Both the position numbers and the translations under genes were made by a program. 64,000 nt of DNA from assembly GCF_030125375.1 (NCBI RefSeq), contig NZ_JASJUU010000001.1, positions 1,161,354 to 1,225,353 of the forward strand, read 5' to 3'. The stretch is from Pseudoalteromonas umbrosa. Its GTDB lineage: Bacteria > Pseudomonadota > Gammaproteobacteria > Enterobacterales > Alteromonadaceae. A model generated the notes under the pieces. That model saw nothing but the letters and a program-made list of their open reading frames with translations. It searched no databases and was not told where the DNA came from. Positions 45,207 through 55,725 of the stretch are shown piece after piece (within the stretch, counting starts at the first letter, position 1; each line of letters begins with the position of its first letter).

Positions 45207-46043
45207 GTGCGCAAAGCATTGCTACTATTAATGTTGTTAACCGGTGTGGCAGAAAGCAAAAGCATTGACTGGATTATCACTGACTTCCCTCCCTACTACA
45301 TGATTAATGATGCAGACGAAGGTACAGGTAGAGATGAGTTAATCATTGATTTATTCCACACGTACTTGCCTGATTATGAAAATAATAAAGTCTACTTTCC
45401 TGCAAGTCGTGCTATCAGAGCCCTAAGTGATAAACGCAACACGTTTTGTATGCTTTCTTTATACAAAACGCCGCAGCGTCAAAAATTCATTCGCTTTAGC
45501 CAAAACTATACCACCATTGGATTATCGCCAACCATTGCCACAACCACGGCAACCCTTGAGGCACTTGGTTTTGAAAACGCGTCAAAGGTCAGGCTTAAGC
45601 CGTTTATAGAGCAAAATAAACTAGTGCTCGGTGTTGTGATGCAACGTTCATACGGCAGGGCATTAGACCAAGTAATTAGTTCTATCGAAAAAGATCAGGT
45701 TGTTATCAGGCCTGGACAAGATGCACTTGAAAGTTTGACCTACATGCTTAAAAAAGGTCGTGTCGACGCCGTTATTGGCTATCCCAGTGAACACTTTTAC
45801 CTTCATAAACAAACGAATACTAAAGACGTGGTACAACTGCTTCTCGAAGACGTTGACCCTATTGTTCATGGTTATGTTGGTTGCACAGACAATAAAACTG
45901 GCAGAGAGATCATCAAAAAAATTGATTCTGTTGCTAATACTGTCGTTAATAGCCAAGAGTTTAAAGCAGTGATGCAAAAATGGTTGCCAAGTTATTTGGA
46001 GATAAAGCTCAGTAAATTAATGAAAAATAAGGAAGCGAGATAA
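45207..46043 (+). CDS. Periplasmic solute-binding protein-like (bacterial family 3 type)
   Basis: A 278-residue exported protein with the fold of amino-acid-type periplasmic binding proteins. The start is taken as GTG at 45207 because GAGG lies seven bases upstream and the product then opens with a clean signal peptide (RKALLLLMLLTGVAES). The mature part begins IDWIITDFPPYYMIND and continues with AVIGYPSEHFYLHKQ, typical of the type II binding-protein fold. No permease or ATPase is next to it, so it may feed a remote sensor or be an orphan; such orphans are numerous in Shewanella and Pseudoalteromonas. It is divergent from the FAD/ADC-like/hydrolase operon. Confidence 0.82.
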   Translation: MRKALLLLMLLTGVAESKSIDWIITDFPPYYMINDADEGTGRDELIIDLFHTYLPDYENNKVYFPASRAIRALSDKRNTFCMLSLYKTPQRQKFIRFSQNYTTIGLSPTIATTTATLEALGFENASKVRLKPFIEQNKLVLGVVMQRSYGRALDQVISSIEKDQVVIRPGQDALESLTYMLKKGRVDAVIGYPSEHFYLHKQTNTKDVVQLLLEDVDPIVHGYVGCTDNKTGREIIKKIDSVANTVVNSQEFKAVMQKWLPSYLEIKLSKLMKNKEAR

Positions 46044-46090
46044 TAATGCACCAAGTACCGCTGATTGCGATACTTGGCACAAGGCATTAA

Positions 46091-46987
46091 TTAGATATTT
46101 GTCACATCAATAAACAAAGACTCATCAATGTTTGTTGATGACACTGTCGCTTCACTAAATTGATACTCATCTCGATCATTTTCCCTGTCGATTGGCAGGT
46201 TTTCAAAATCAAACAAGTTTGTATCTGCAAGCTGGCTTGGGCTAACGTTCTGTAGTGATTTAAAAATACTGTCTACACGACCAGGCGTCTTTTTATCCCA
46301 GTCAACCAACATTGCTTTGATATTTTGTCTTTGTAGGTTTTCTTGAGAACCACACAAATTACAAGGGATAATTGGAAATTCTCTATGCTCTGCATATTTT
46401 ATTAAGTCTTTCTCGCGGCAGTATGTTAACGGTCTAATAACCACGTTACGGCCATCATCAGACCTTAACTTAGGTGGCATAGCTTTTAAGCGCGAACCAT
46501 GGAACATATTTAAAAACATGGTTTCAACAATGTCATCCATATGGTGTCCCAAGGCAAGCTTGGTTGCGCCAATTTTTTCTGCAAATGAATACAGTGTACC
46601 CCTACGCAGACGAGAACATAGACCACATGTTGTTTTACCTTCAGGCACCTTTTCACGAACAACAGAGTACGTATCTTTATCAACGATATAGTAAGGAATA
46701 TCCAAGCTTTCGAAGTATTCAGGCAAAATATGCTCTGGGAAGCCAGGTTGTTTTTGATCCAAGTTTACCGCGATAACTTCAAATTTAATGGGTGCAGCTT
46801 TTTGCAGGTTAAGTAATATATCAAGCATTGCAAAAGAGTCTTTACCACCACTAATACAAGCCATCACAACATCACCTTCTTCGATCATGTTGTAATCTTT
46901 TATTGCGTTACCAACATTTCTGCGCAGTTTTTTCTGCAACTTATTAAATTCAAGTATTTCTTTTCTATCGTCTTTTTGATTCATCAC
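46091..46987 (-). CDS. ttcA: tRNA 2-thiocytidine(32) synthetase TtcA
   Basis: TtcA installs 2-thiocytidine at position 32 of certain tRNAs, using ATP and an iron-sulfur cluster. The 298-residue protein has the PP-loop SGGKDS at residues 46-51, the two cysteine pairs CGLC (121-124) and CNLC (209-212) that hold the cluster, and [14 protein letters not shown]. The length and motifs match the E. coli enzyme. Two consecutive ATGs make the exact start ambiguous by one codon. It stands alone; the tus genes earlier in the window serve a different tRNA thiolation pathway. Confidence 0.97.
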   Translation of the reverse strand: MMNQKDDRKEILEFNKLQKKLRRNVGNAIKDYNMIEEGDVVMACISGGKDSFAMLDILLNLQKAAPIKFEVIAVNLDQKQPGFPEHILPEYFESLDIPYYIVDKDTYSVVREKVPEGKTTCGLCSRLRRGTLYSFAEKIGATKLALGHHMDDIVETMFLNMFHGSRLKAMPPKLRSDDGRNVVIRPLTYCREKDLIKYAEHREFPIIPCNLCGSQENLQRQNIKAMLVDWDKKTPGRVDSIFKSLQNVSPSQLADTNLFDFENLPIDRENDRDEYQFSEATVSSTNIDESLFIDVTNI

Positions 46988-47130
46988 GACTTCTCAAGCC
47001 TAAAACGGACGGCTTTTTAATTGCTACGGGTAAAAATTTTAAGGTGTGAATTATACGGGCTTTTAGACTAGGTTGGAACATATCAATGCAGATAAACAAT
47101 TTACATAACATAAATATTTACTTCAAACAT

Positions 47131-47164
47131 AAAAATGCCCCAAAAGCGTGAACTTTTAGGGCAT
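47131..47164 (-). terminator. Rho-independent terminator of the bkd operon
   Basis: A 12-base stem with one mismatch (ATGCCCTAAAAG on the minus strand against CTTTTGGGGCAT), six-base loop and five T, 25 bases after the E2 gene stop. Confidence 0.8.
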
Positions 47165-47188
47165 GTAAAGGACCTTTACAAATCTGAT

Positions 47189-48769
47189 TTAGCGCATCGC
47201 CATCATCATTTTCGCAGGTTCTTCCAGATATGATTTCCACAAATTATTAAATCTAGCAATCGTACCACCATCAATAACTCGATGGTCACCAGACCAACTC
47301 ACTTGCATAATCGAACGTGAAACCACGTTTCCATCATCATCAAAGCGTGGAAGATGTTGCAATTTACCAAGCGCAACAATCGCAACTTCTGGTTTATTAA
47401 TAATTGGTGTCGCAGTTGTGCCGCCAATTGCGCCAATGTTCGATATAGAAATTGTGCCGCCTTTAAGATCATCTGGCGATACGCGCCCTTCTCTCGCTGC
47501 GTCAGTTAACTTAGTTACCGCCTCAGCAACATCAACAATAGACTTATTTTGACAGCCTTTAATATTTGGCACTAACAGACCTAACTTACTATCAACGGCC
47601 ATACCAATGTTATGATCATCAAAGTATGTAAGCTCTGTACATTCATCGTTAACTTGCGAGTTTAAGATTGGGAATTCTTTAATGGCAAGAGACAGCGCTT
47701 TAATAAAGAAAGGCATCATAGTGAGCTTAATACCTTGCTTTGCATATTGCTCTTTCAAAGAAAGTCGCAGCGCAATGAGCTCTGTTAGGTCAATTTCATC
47801 ACTGTAAGTGAAGTGAGGAATTGTGGATACAGACGCAACCATTTGCTTAGCCATCGCAGCTTTCATACCACGAATTGGCTCAACTCTTGCGCCACCAGTT
47901 ACAGTGCTAACTGTGGTTGTCGTAGGCTGAGCAGCCGCTTCGCTAGCAACTGGTGCAGCTGGACTTGCGCCCGCGCTCAAGAACTTTTCAAGGTCTTCTT
48001 TATAAACACGACCATTCTTACCACTTCCAGGCACTTGGCGAATATCAATATCCATTTCGCGTGCACGTCGCCTTACCGCAGGTGAAGCAACCGCTTTACC
48101 GTTTATAACAGGCTGTGAAGACGAAGCTGAAGGCGCTGATGGTGACATAGGTTGAGGCTTGTGGATTGCAAGCTCATCTTCAACAGATTTAGCTGGTGCA
48201 GCTTGCGCACCACTAGATTGTGCTAAACGCACCTGAAATAATGGGCTATGTACTTGTGCTATATCACCTTTTTGATAATACAATTTTTCCACAACACCAT
48301 CATACTTCGCTGGAATTTGAACAAGCGCTTTGTCTGTCATTACATCACAAACAGCTTGGTCTTCTTTAATTTCTTCACCTTCGCTTACCAGCCACTCAAC
48401 AATCTCACATTCAACAATACCCTCACCAATATCCGGCAAGATGAAATCTTCTAAGTGAGCGCCTTGTGTCGCTGCTGGTTGCTCTTTTGCCGCTGAAACC
48501 TCAGCTGTCGCTTCTTCTACAGGTGCATCACCTTCTACATTCATCGCAAACAATGGCTCATGCACCTTTGCAATATCACCTTTAGCGTAATGCAATTGAG
48601 TGATAACACCATCATGTACTGCCGGGATTTGTACCAAAGCTTTGTCTGTCATTACATCACAGATTGGCTGATCTTCTTTGACTGTGTCACCAACAGCGAC
48701 TAGCCACTCTACAACTTCACATTCAACAATGCCTTCGCCGATATCTGGTAAAATAAACTCTTTAGACAT
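47189..48769 (-). CDS. bkdB: Branched-chain 2-oxoacid dehydrogenase E2 (dihydrolipoyl acyltransferase), two lipoyl domains
   Basis: A 526-residue E2 core that transfers branched acyl groups from the lipoyl arm to CoA in valine, leucine and isoleucine catabolism. Two lipoyl domains are present, with the lipoylated lysines in DVMTDKALVQIPA at residues 43 and 147. An Ala/Pro/Ser linker and a peripheral subunit-binding domain (ASPAVRRRAREMDID..., about 228-264) precede the catalytic domain, whose active site HRVIDGG has His496 and Asp500. Two lipoyl domains are more than the single one of Pseudomonas BkdB but usual in Alteromonadales. No E3 gene is in the operon, so a shared dihydrolipoamide dehydrogenase is expected. 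Confidence 0.95.
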   Translation of the reverse strand: MSKEFILPDIGEGIVECEVVEWLVAVGDTVKEDQPICDVMTDKALVQIPAVHDGVITQLHYAKGDIAKVHEPLFAMNVEGDAPVEEATAEVSAAKEQPAATQGAHLEDFILPDIGEGIVECEIVEWLVSEGEEIKEDQAVCDVMTDKALVQIPAKYDGVVEKLYYQKGDIAQVHSPLFQVRLAQSSGAQAAPAKSVEDELAIHKPQPMSPSAPSASSSQPVINGKAVASPAVRRRAREMDIDIRQVPGSGKNGRVYKEDLEKFLSAGASPAAPVASEAAAQPTTTTVSTVTGGARVEPIRGMKAAMAKQMVASVSTIPHFTYSDEIDLTELIALRLSLKEQYAKQGIKLTMMPFFIKALSLAIKEFPILNSQVNDECTELTYFDDHNIGMAVDSKLGLLVPNIKGCQNKSIVDVAEAVTKLTDAAREGRVSPDDLKGGTISISNIGAIGGTTATPIINKPEVAIVALGKLQHLPRFDDDGNVVSRSIMQVSWSGDHRVIDGGTIARFNNLWKSYLEEPAKMMMAMR

Positions 48770-48778
48770 GACTTATCC

Positions 48779-49756
48779 TTAAAATTCCACTGACTTCTTG
48801 ATTGCTTCAAACACTTTTAAAGCATCTGGCACATATTCTTTTTCAAGAGCTAAAGGATACGGGGTATCTAGACCACATACGCGTTCTATAGGTGACTCTA
48901 AGTGCAAGAAGCACTCTTTTTGGATAGTCGCAGCGATTTCAGCACCAAAACCATTTGTAATTGGCGCTTCGTGACTTATCACCAAGCGGCCTGTTTTAGT
49001 CACAGACTTAATCAGTGTTTCAGCATCCCAAGGTAAAATTGAGCGAAGATCGATAATTTCGCAGCTAATACCCGCTTCTTCTGCTTTCACAGCGGCCTGT
49101 TCAATGATCTCCATCTGTGCACCCCAAGCAAGTACAGTGATATCAGACCCTTCTTTAACAACTTCCGCTTTACCAATTTCAATGGTGTAATCTTCTTCTG
49201 GTACTTCACCAACAGATGCACGGTATAAACGTTTAGGCTCAAAGAAAATCACTGGGTTATCATCTTTGATACAAGCTCTTAGTAAGCCTTTTGCTTGATA
49301 AGGATTACGAGGTACAACTAACTTCAAACCTGGTGTATGTGCAAAATACGCTTCTGGAGATTGCGAGTGATACAAACCTCCGGCAATACCACCACCGTAC
49401 GGTGTACGAATAGTCAGATTACCGACATTAAACTCGTTACCAGAGCGGTAGCGGAATTTAGCCGATTCATTAACGATTTGGTCAAATGCAGGGAAGATAT
49501 AATCCGCAAACTGAATTTCAGCTAATGCTGGCGCACCAAAAGCTGCAAGGCCATTGGCAAAACCAAGAATACCTTGCTCTGTCAGTGGTGTATTAAATAC
49601 ACGGTGCTTACCATACTTCTCTTGTAATCCAGATGTTGCACGGAATACCCCACCAAAATAGCCAACATCTTCACCAAAGATACAAGCTTGAGGGTGCTCT
49701 GCCATACTAATATCAAGCGCCGAATTAATGGCGTGTAACATATTCATTTTAGCCAT
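48779..49756 (-). CDS. bkdA2: Branched-chain 2-oxoacid dehydrogenase E1 beta subunit
   Basis: A 325-residue transketolase-like beta subunit of E1. Conserved parts include [83 protein letters not shown] and [15 protein letters not shown]. Together with the alpha subunit it binds thiamine diphosphate and decarboxylates branched 2-oxoacids. Its ATG lies directly against the alpha-subunit stop (shared base at 49756), and the E2 gene follows after nine bases. Confidence 0.95.
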   Translation of the reverse strand: MAKMNMLHAINSALDISMAEHPQACIFGEDVGYFGGVFRATSGLQEKYGKHRVFNTPLTEQGILGFANGLAAFGAPALAEIQFADYIFPAFDQIVNESAKFRYRSGNEFNVGNLTIRTPYGGGIAGGLYHSQSPEAYFAHTPGLKLVVPRNPYQAKGLLRACIKDDNPVIFFEPKRLYRASVGEVPEEDYTIEIGKAEVVKEGSDITVLAWGAQMEIIEQAAVKAEEAGISCEIIDLRSILPWDAETLIKSVTKTGRLVISHEAPITNGFGAEIAATIQKECFLHLESPIERVCGLDTPYPLALEKEYVPDALKVFEAIKKSVEF

Positions 49757-50973
49757 TATTTAATTCTCCCTGCTGTTACTGGATAGGCATCTGGGTATTG
49801 TTTGATATGCTCTTTTAATTCTTCGTATTGTTTTTGTAGCGCTGGAATTGGCGTGTCATAAACATCAGAAACAAGTTCTTCAAGTGCTGGTTTTTGTACT
49901 TTTTCAGCCACTTTTAGCGCCGCCAAGATCTCTTCACGGATTTTGTCTTTAATTGCTTCATCTTCTTTTTCATCTAACCAGTTTTGCTTTAATAGCCATG
50001 CTTTAAATCTGGCAACTGGGCAGCTATTTTTAAACTCAGCTTCTTCATCTTTAGTACGATAACCTGACGGATCATCAGAAGTAGAGTGAGCGCCAAGGCG
50101 ATATGCAATTGACTCGATTAGTACAGGCTCACCTGTTGTAACTGCAATTTCACGGGCTTTTTTAGTCGCTTCATACACAGCTAGTGTATCAGCGCCATCC
50201 ACACGAATAGTTTTGATGCCATAGCCAACACCACGTGCTGCAATACCATCACCTTTAAACTGTTCGTCCGCGGGCGTTGAAATCGCATAGCCGTTATTAC
50301 GGGCAAAGAAGATAACAGGTGCTTTATGTACTGCGGCCATGTTAAGACCAGCATGGAAATCACCTTCTGAAGCAGCACCTTCACCAAAGTAACAAATAGT
50401 TACGTTATCGATTTCAGAGCTTAATTCACCAGACTCTTTATCAATATGCTTGAGCTTTTGACCATAAGCATAGCCTGTAGCTTGCGGGATCTGCGTGCCA
50501 AGTGGTGAAGAAATTGTCAAATAATGTAATTCGTTAGAGCCATAATGCACCGGCATTTGACGACCCTTCCCCAAGTCTTTTTCATTTGAGAAAAGCTGGT
50601 TCATGAATTGTTCTAGTGTAAAGCCACGATAATGCAGAGCAGCTTGCTCACGATACTGAGCCATGATCATATCATCTTGCTTTAACGCTGCAGCACTTGC
50701 TGTAATTGCAGCCTCCTCACCTAGACACTGCATATAGAAACTAATACGGCCTTGGCGCTGAGCGGCTTGCATACGTTCATCCAACAAACGGATAAATCTC
50801 ATCGTGCTATAAATTTTAAGTGCTGTTTCTTTATCTAACTCAGGTGACGTCGCGCCATCTAAGATTTCGCCTTGCTCACTTAAAATTTTTAATGTTGGGA
50901 TGTTAAGCGCATGGCCATCGATAAATTCGAGTGCATGGCTTATGTTTAACGATATGTTATTGGGGTTAGTCAT
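49756..50973 (-). CDS. bkdA1: Branched-chain 2-oxoacid dehydrogenase E1 alpha subunit
   Basis: A 405-residue alpha subunit that carries the thiamine-diphosphate motif [37 protein letters not shown] and the phosphorylation-loop-like segment [46 protein letters not shown] is also diagnostic of the branched-chain rather than the pyruvate enzyme. It is the first gene of the bkdA1-bkdA2-bkdB operon. Its upstream region of about 245 bases contains several inverted repeats, including a 16-base perfect palindrome, so transcription is probably controlled there. Confidence 0.94.
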   Translation of the reverse strand: MTNPNNISLNISHALEFIDGHALNIPTLKILSEQGEILDGATSPELDKETALKIYSTMRFIRLLDERMQAAQRQGRISFYMQCLGEEAAITASAAALKQDDMIMAQYREQAALHYRGFTLEQFMNQLFSNEKDLGKGRQMPVHYGSNELHYLTISSPLGTQIPQATGYAYGQKLKHIDKESGELSSEIDNVTICYFGEGAASEGDFHAGLNMAAVHKAPVIFFARNNGYAISTPADEQFKGDGIAARGVGYGIKTIRVDGADTLAVYEATKKAREIAVTTGEPVLIESIAYRLGAHSTSDDPSGYRTKDEEAEFKNSCPVARFKAWLLKQNWLDEKEDEAIKDKIREEILAALKVAEKVQKPALEELVSDVYDTPIPALQKQYEELKEHIKQYPDAYPVTAGRIK

Positions 50974-51017
50974 AACCTACCTTCTCTTGTTGTCATCGCC
51001 AATTTGCAATACTTGCA

Positions 51018-51032
51018 GTCAATAGCATTGAC
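51018..51032. repeat. Dyad GTCAAT-AGC-ATTGAC in the bkd leader
   Basis: A perfect six-base inverted repeat with a three-base spacer, 45-60 bases before the bkdA1 start. It could be a second regulator site or a leader element. Confidence 0.45.
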
Positions 51033-51072
51033 GTAAAAGCCCGCGTGTTGAGTTTTGAATAATTAGTGCGGT

Positions 51073-51167
51073 AAATGCAAATTACTTAAATTAAAGCTTT
51101 TGCCACTTTACGTTAACGTAAACGGTTATTCAACTAATCCTAGATGAATAACCGGTAATTTGCATTT
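51073..51167. repeat. Nested inverted repeats upstream of bkdA1
   Basis: AAATGCAAATTAC (51073-51085) recurs as its exact complement at 51155-51167, a 13-base arm pair 95 bases end to end. Inside it lie the 16-base palindrome at 51107-51122 and a ten-base inverted repeat, CGGTTATTCA with its complement (51123-51132 and 51145-51154). Confidence 0.7.
51107..51122 (-). promoter_or_regulatory. 16-bp perfect palindrome, candidate LiuR-type operator for bkd
   Basis: TTTACGTT followed by its complement AACGTAAA, about 135-150 bases before the bkdA1 start. From memory it has the form of sites bound by the MerR-family regulator LiuR, which controls branched-chain amino acid catabolism in related gammaproteobacteria. 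The palindrome itself is certain; the regulator is inference. Confidence 0.6.
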
Positions 51168-51219
51168 TTATTCTGGAAAGATTTCGATACGGTTACAAAA
51201 AAACTTTTATTTCAGTGAG

Positions 51220-52251
51220 TTAAACAAAGTTCTCGTTTACTTCCATTGGGATCACGGTTAATAATGCACGTTGGCCGAGGGCAACTTTAGCATTTGGGAA
51301 GATAATTGCTTCGCCTTCCACTTCAGCAAATATCTCAGTGTCTCCATCTGTTGCAAGCAGCTCGCCTTTAGCGAAACCAGTAAAGTTCACCGCAGAATCA
51401 GGGAATGGGAATGAAAACGCTTCACAAGTTCGGTTAATCGTTCTATGCACTGTGAACAGCTCAAAATCTTTTGCATCGAATTCTTTATATTCAACTTCTT
51501 TTTGGCTAATTAATGCACTAAGCGTATTCTTGGTCGCTTCAAAGCTTGCCATATTATTTTCACCAAACGGCTTTACTTGACCAAGTTCTACTGTGAATGC
51601 ATCCGCATCAAATTGCTTTGAAGAAAAATAACTGAAAGTCGTGGCGGCTGCGCGCATCATCAGTACAGTGTTTACACCGCATGATAATAAAAACTGTAGT
51701 TGTGACTTTTTCCAAGGTTTGCCATGCAAGAATGGATACACAGCAAACTTTTCGTTTTTAGAACCACGAATAGCTGTGTGCAGATCATAATGCGCACGAT
51801 AACGGCCCGCTTCTACGCTGGTGAAAAACTCACGCACATAGTTTTCTAAATTTGCCGCGCGAACTTGTTCTGGGTTATCAGTTTTATTTTCGTGTGCGCC
51901 ATTGAATAAACGGTTTAAGTTTTCGTCAACAAAACGCTGACCAATATTAATTGACTTCGGATTGCCGTAGATAAACAAAACACGTTGTTTCAGTTCTAGC
52001 TTGCCAGTGATAATGTGCTGGATCAGCTCATCACAAATTTCGATTGGTGCGGTTTCATTGCCATGCACGGCACTTGAAAAAACAAAGTCTTTTTGAGTTT
52101 CGCATGCAGGGGTAAATTGAATAACACCAGTGTCAATTACTTTAACCTCAGTACCGTTATCCAAAGTAAATTGACTAGGTGCTAATTCAAACTCATTATC
52201 ACGAGTGATGGTTAAAAAATCGCCGGTTGATTTTAATGTATCAAGGTACAT
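51220..52251 (-). CDS. astE: Succinylglutamate desuccinylase
   Basis: AstE hydrolyses N-succinylglutamate to succinate and glutamate, the last step of the AST arginine pathway. The 343-residue zinc enzyme has the metal site in [16 protein letters not shown] (His and Glu), the second histidine in [10 protein letters not shown], and [12 protein letters not shown]. Length and motifs fit AstE and separate it from aspartoacylases. The other ast genes are not beside it. It lies between pgm (with a terminator in between) and the bkd regulatory region. Confidence 0.92.
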   Translation of the reverse strand: MYLDTLKSTGDFLTITRDNEFELAPSQFTLDNGTEVKVIDTGVIQFTPACETQKDFVFSSAVHGNETAPIEICDELIQHIITGKLELKQRVLFIYGNPKSINIGQRFVDENLNRLFNGAHENKTDNPEQVRAANLENYVREFFTSVEAGRYRAHYDLHTAIRGSKNEKFAVYPFLHGKPWKKSQLQFLLSCGVNTVLMMRAAATTFSYFSSKQFDADAFTVELGQVKPFGENNMASFEATKNTLSALISQKEVEYKEFDAKDFELFTVHRTINRTCEAFSFPFPDSAVNFTGFAKGELLATDGDTEIFAEVEGEAIIFPNAKVALGQRALLTVIPMEVNENFV

Positions 52252-52282
52252 ACTGTCACCTTATGAGAGATGTAAAAAAGAA

Positions 52283-52306
52283 AAAGGCCATTAAAAAATG
52301 GCCTTT
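52283..52306 (-). terminator. Rho-independent terminator of pgm
   Basis: AAAGGCCATT and AATGGCCTTT form a ten-base stem with a four-base loop, and T-rich sequence follows on the minus strand. It sits between pgm (stop 52320) and astE (start 52251). Confidence 0.88.
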
Positions 52307-52319
52307 AATATCAGATAAT

Positions 52320-53960
52320 TTAGCTTATTACACTGTCTACCAATGCTTTTGCTTCTCTTTCAAGCTCTGCAAGATGTGCTTCACCTTTGAAAGATTCTAA
52401 ATAAATTTTGTAAATATCTTCTGTGCCAGAAGGTCTTGCAGCAAACCAGCCTGAAGCAGTCACTACTTTTAAGCCGCCAATAGCTGCGCCATTACCTGGT
52501 GCATGCGTCAGAATGTCGGTAATTTCATCACCGGCAAGCACAGTCGCTTTCACGTCATCAACACTGAGCGCTTTTAATCTGGCTTTTTGCGCATCATTTG
52601 CTGGTGCATCGATTCGTTTATAACTTGGTGCACCAAATTCTTGTTCGAGTTCTTTATATCGCTCAGAAGGTGTTTTACCTGTGACAGCTAAAATCTCAGC
52701 TGCGAGTAAGCCTAGAATAAACCCGTCTTTGTCTGTGTTCCAAACATCACCATTTTTTCTTAAAAATGATGCGCCTGCACTTTCTTCACCACCAAAAGCA
52801 AGCCACTTATCACTTAAGCCTTCAACAAACCATTTAAACCCAACTGGTACTTCATACACTTCATTGCCATGGCTTTGCACAACTTTGTCAATCATGCCGC
52901 TTGAAACCAGTGTTTTACCGACTTTGATGTCTTTTGCCCAGCCTCTGTGTTTTAGCAAATAATCAATCGCTACCGCCAAGAAATGGTTTGGATTCATCAA
53001 CCCATCTTTTGTCACAATACCGTGTCGATCATAATCAGGGTCATTACCTATACCAATATCAAAATCGTCTTTAATTTCAATTAGATTTGCCATAGCAAAC
53101 GGTGAAGAGCAATCCATTCTAATTTTGCCATCTTTATCTAGTGGCATAAATGCAAATCGAGGGTCTACTTCATCGTTGACAACCGTCATATTCAGCCCAA
53201 ACTTTTCAGCGATTACAGGCCAAAAATTAATGCCTGAGCCACCAAGAGGATCTATTCCAATGCTCACATCAGCTTTAGCTATCGCTTCTAAGTCAATAAC
53301 ATTTGCTAAGTCTTCGACATATGGTGTGACCAAGTCTTCATATTTGATAAACCCAGAACGCTTCGCTTTAGCATAAGGAAATAGCTGTACTTCCACCAAG
53401 TCTTCACGTAGTAACTGGTTAGCTCTTTGCTCAATCCAATTCGTTACATCTGTATCAGCAGGACCACCGTTTGGTGGGTTGTACTTAAACCCACCATCTT
53501 CAGGCGGGTTGTGTGAAGGCGTTACAACGATCCCATCAGCTAATTCATGTGGATGTGTTCTGTTGTGACAAACGATCGCATGACTTACTACGGGCGTCGG
53601 AGTAAAGTCATCATTTTCTTGAGTAATTACCTGAACTTCATTAGCAACGAGTACTTCAATTGCCGAATTAAACGCTGCCTCTGACAACGCATGAGTATCT
53701 TTGCCTAAAAAGAGAGGACCAAATATGTTATTTGCTTTTCTGTAATCACAAATAGCTTGTGTGATTGCAAGAATATGTGACTCATTAAACTTTACATTAT
53801 AAGAACAGCCACGATGACCAGAAGTGCCAAATGCTACGCACTGTTCTGGGTTTGTTTCAAGATCTGGCTCATTCAAATAATAAGCTGATACCAGCTTTGG
53901 AATATTTGCGAGCTGTGATTTAGGAGCTTTTTTGCCTGCGTTTGGATGGTTTGCCATCAC
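52320..53960 (-). CDS. pgm: Alpha-D-glucose phosphate-specific phosphoglucomutase
   Basis: A 546-residue enzyme that interconverts glucose 1-phosphate and glucose 6-phosphate, linking glycogen and sugar-nucleotide metabolism to glycolysis. The phospho-serine loop [27 protein letters not shown] puts Ser149 at the active site. The metal loop DPDYDRHG, the sugar-binding [10 protein letters not shown] and the phosphate-binding [12 protein letters not shown] are all present. Two consecutive ATGs make the start uncertain by one codon. It directly follows seqA (six bases), as in E. coli, where seqA and pgm form an operon. Confidence 0.96.
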   Translation of the reverse strand: MMANHPNAGKKAPKSQLANIPKLVSAYYLNEPDLETNPEQCVAFGTSGHRGCSYNVKFNESHILAITQAICDYRKANNIFGPLFLGKDTHALSEAAFNSAIEVLVANEVQVITQENDDFTPTPVVSHAIVCHNRTHPHELADGIVVTPSHNPPEDGGFKYNPPNGGPADTDVTNWIEQRANQLLREDLVEVQLFPYAKAKRSGFIKYEDLVTPYVEDLANVIDLEAIAKADVSIGIDPLGGSGINFWPVIAEKFGLNMTVVNDEVDPRFAFMPLDKDGKIRMDCSSPFAMANLIEIKDDFDIGIGNDPDYDRHGIVTKDGLMNPNHFLAVAIDYLLKHRGWAKDIKVGKTLVSSGMIDKVVQSHGNEVYEVPVGFKWFVEGLSDKWLAFGGEESAGASFLRKNGDVWNTDKDGFILGLLAAEILAVTGKTPSERYKELEQEFGAPSYKRIDAPANDAQKARLKALSVDDVKATVLAGDEITDILTHAPGNGAAIGGLKVVTASGWFAARPSGTEDIYKIYLESFKGEAHLAELEREAKALVDSVIS

Positions 53961-53966
53961 ATTTCC

Positions 53967-54515
53967 TTATAGGTAATCTCGAACTGTTTCTGCCTGCTGC
54001 TCAGTGTAGCCTAAAATTAGGGCCACTTCGTGCAACATCATCTTTTTACGCGTGGTATTTGAATTTGTCATGACCCAATATTCACTGTCTGTGATATTTT
54101 TTGGATTCATACTACTTCCGCTTTCAAGCAACGCTTCTTTACTCATTGCAAAGTAAATCCTATCTCGCCCTTTTATTTCCAGTACTTTATTAAACTGAGC
54201 TTTGTGCGTACGGTGAAACGCTGCAAGAATAAATAAAAAGCGCCCTACTACGCCTTTTTGCATAGCAAGCTCTTCTTTATTTAAAATATTAAATACATTC
54301 GCAGATTCTTTTACTGGCTCAGGTTTAACTTCCGCTTTACTTTCTTCTGGAACTGGCTCTACTTGTGTAACCTCGGTTTGTACTGCTACCGAAGCACCTT
54401 GAACTGGCTCTAACTCTAGTAAACGACGCAGGATCTGTGAGGCGCTCTCTCCAATACTTTGCGTGTTGCTTGCAATATATTGATAAAGCTCGTCATCTAT
54501 TTCTATTGTTTTCAT
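53967..54515 (-). CDS. seqA: Replication initiation negative regulator SeqA
   Basis: SeqA binds hemimethylated GATC sites and sequesters oriC after initiation. The 182-residue protein has the oligomerisation domain at the N-terminus (MKTIEIDDELYQYIASNTQSIGESASQILRRLL), a flexible Glu/Pro/Val-rich linker at about 40-75, and the DNA-binding domain at the C-terminus with GRDRIYFAMSKEALLESGSSMNPKNI and MTNSNTTRKKMMLHEVALILGY. The Asn and Thr residues that read hemimethylated GATC (the TNSNTTRK region) are kept. It opens a seqA-pgm operon and is divergent from the ybfF hydrolase gene. Confidence 0.96.
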   Translation of the reverse strand: MKTIEIDDELYQYIASNTQSIGESASQILRRLLELEPVQGASVAVQTEVTQVEPVPEESKAEVKPEPVKESANVFNILNKEELAMQKGVVGRFLFILAAFHRTHKAQFNKVLEIKGRDRIYFAMSKEALLESGSSMNPKNITDSEYWVMTNSNTTRKKMMLHEVALILGYTEQQAETVRDYL

Positions 54516-54641
54516 GCTTGTCCTGTCATTTTATACATATACCGCATTTGGGAGGGATTATATCTAAATTTTTCTTCTTCCTCTACGGCTTTGATTTTTG
54601 ATTTAAGGCTGGCAAAATAGCGACACAAATTTGGAGGTAGT

Positions 54642-55415
54642 ATGTTACTTAATTTTAAGCAAAGTGGACTCGAGCAAAGTAGCGCCAAAACTGTCATATT
54701 AATACATGGCTTATTTGGCTCATTAGAAAACCTAAATATCATAGCCCGAGCGTTAGAGCCACAATTCAATGTCGTCAATGTGGACTTACGAAATCATGGC
54801 CGTTCATTCAAAAGTGACGATATGAACTATCAGGTCATGGCGCAAGACATATTATCTCTGATTGATCACCTCAAACTTGAACAAGTGATTCTTGTTGGGC
54901 ATTCAATGGGCGGCAAAGTCGCGATGCAAGTGGCAATGCTTGATGAGCAAAAAGTAAGCAAACTTGTGGTACTTGATATCGCACCTGTGCAATATCACCC
55001 TAGACATGATGGCATCATAGCTGCACTAAATAAAGTGACAAGCAGCACACCAAAAAGTCGAAGTGATGCTGACAAAATCATGTCAAATAATATAGAAGAG
55101 CTTGGCGTAAGACAGTTTTTATTAAAAAGCTTGGCAAAAAATGACAACGGTGAATTAGAATGGCGTTTCAATTTGCCCATAATAGAAAAAAATTATTCTA
55201 AGATTATCGACAACATAGATACACCTCGTACCTGTTTGTGTGATACGCTATTCCTCAAAGGTAATAACTCCGACTATATACTACCAGAACACAAAAATGA
55301 GATTGTAAGTGCGTTTTCTAAAGCACGCGCAAAAATCATTCAGGGAGCTGGTCACTGGCTGCACGCTGAAAAACCAGAAGCTGTCAATCGTTCAATTATT
55401 GATTTTATTCAATAA
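54642..55415 (+). CDS. ybfF: Alpha/beta hydrolase YbfF (esterase)
   Basis: A 257-residue alpha/beta hydrolase that corresponds to E. coli YbfF, an esterase with activity on acyl-CoA-type and short ester substrates. It has the oxyanion segment LIHGLFGSLENL, DLRNHGRS, the nucleophile elbow GHSMGG near residue 90 and the catalytic histidine in GAGHWLHAEKPEAVN at the end. The start is fixed by GGAGG seven bases upstream. The seqA/ybfF divergent arrangement is the same as in E. coli, which supports orthology. Confidence 0.93.
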   Translation: MLLNFKQSGLEQSSAKTVILIHGLFGSLENLNIIARALEPQFNVVNVDLRNHGRSFKSDDMNYQVMAQDILSLIDHLKLEQVILVGHSMGGKVAMQVAMLDEQKVSKLVVLDIAPVQYHPRHDGIIAALNKVTSSTPKSRSDADKIMSNNIEELGVRQFLLKSLAKNDNGELEWRFNLPIIEKNYSKIIDNIDTPRTCLCDTLFLKGNNSDYILPEHKNEIVSAFSKARAKIIQGAGHWLHAEKPEAVNRSIIDFIQ

Positions 55416-55503
55416 TTGTCGGAGATTTTTATGTGGCTAAACTTAATTTATTGTAGTTAGGTATGCTATAGTACCCGCCGTTTAAGGTTTTAGTAGTGCA
55501 AAG

Positions 55504-55725
55504 ATGATCAGTCAATACATAAATGAGTTTGAAACTCTTGGTTTTTACTTTGCGCTCGCATGTATATTTTTTCTTATTGGAATGGCTATTCAAGACGTTC
55601 TTAAGAAAGGTGACGTGCCTAAATTTGGTCGATACATCGTTTGGCTGGTGTTGTTTTTAGGTTGTTCAGGTTTTATAGCCAAAGGTGTAATACAAGTGTT
55701 TTGGCAAGGTGCGGGTGTTGGTTAA
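55504..55725 (+). CDS. DUF2788 family small membrane protein
   Basis: A 73-residue inner-membrane protein with two hydrophobic helices (about 12-34 and 45-66) joined by a short charged loop DVLKKGDVPKFGRY. It matches the DUF2788 family, found at this position in many Alteromonadales; the function is unknown. Its stop overlaps the start of the following ybfE gene by one base (TAATG), so the two are translationally coupled. Confidence 0.83.
   Translation: MISQYINEFETLGFYFALACIFFLIGMAIQDVLKKGDVPKFGRYIVWLVLFLGCSGFIAKGVIQVFWQGAGVG

Noticed and set aside
45663..45977. 104-codon minus-strand frame inside the solute-binding protein gene
   Set aside because: No motif, no ribosome binding site, and it is antisense to a gene with a signal peptide and family pattern.
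54512..54778. Minus-strand frame overlapping the ybfF start and the seqA upstream region
   Set aside because: It would cover the ybfF ribosome binding site and 5' coding end, and its product resembles nothing; seqA starts at 54515 with a clear N-terminus.
55416..55503. LexA box before the DUF2788-ybfE-fldA genes
   Set aside because: YbfE is LexA-regulated in E. coli, but no CTGT-N8-ACAG type site was found in this spacer.
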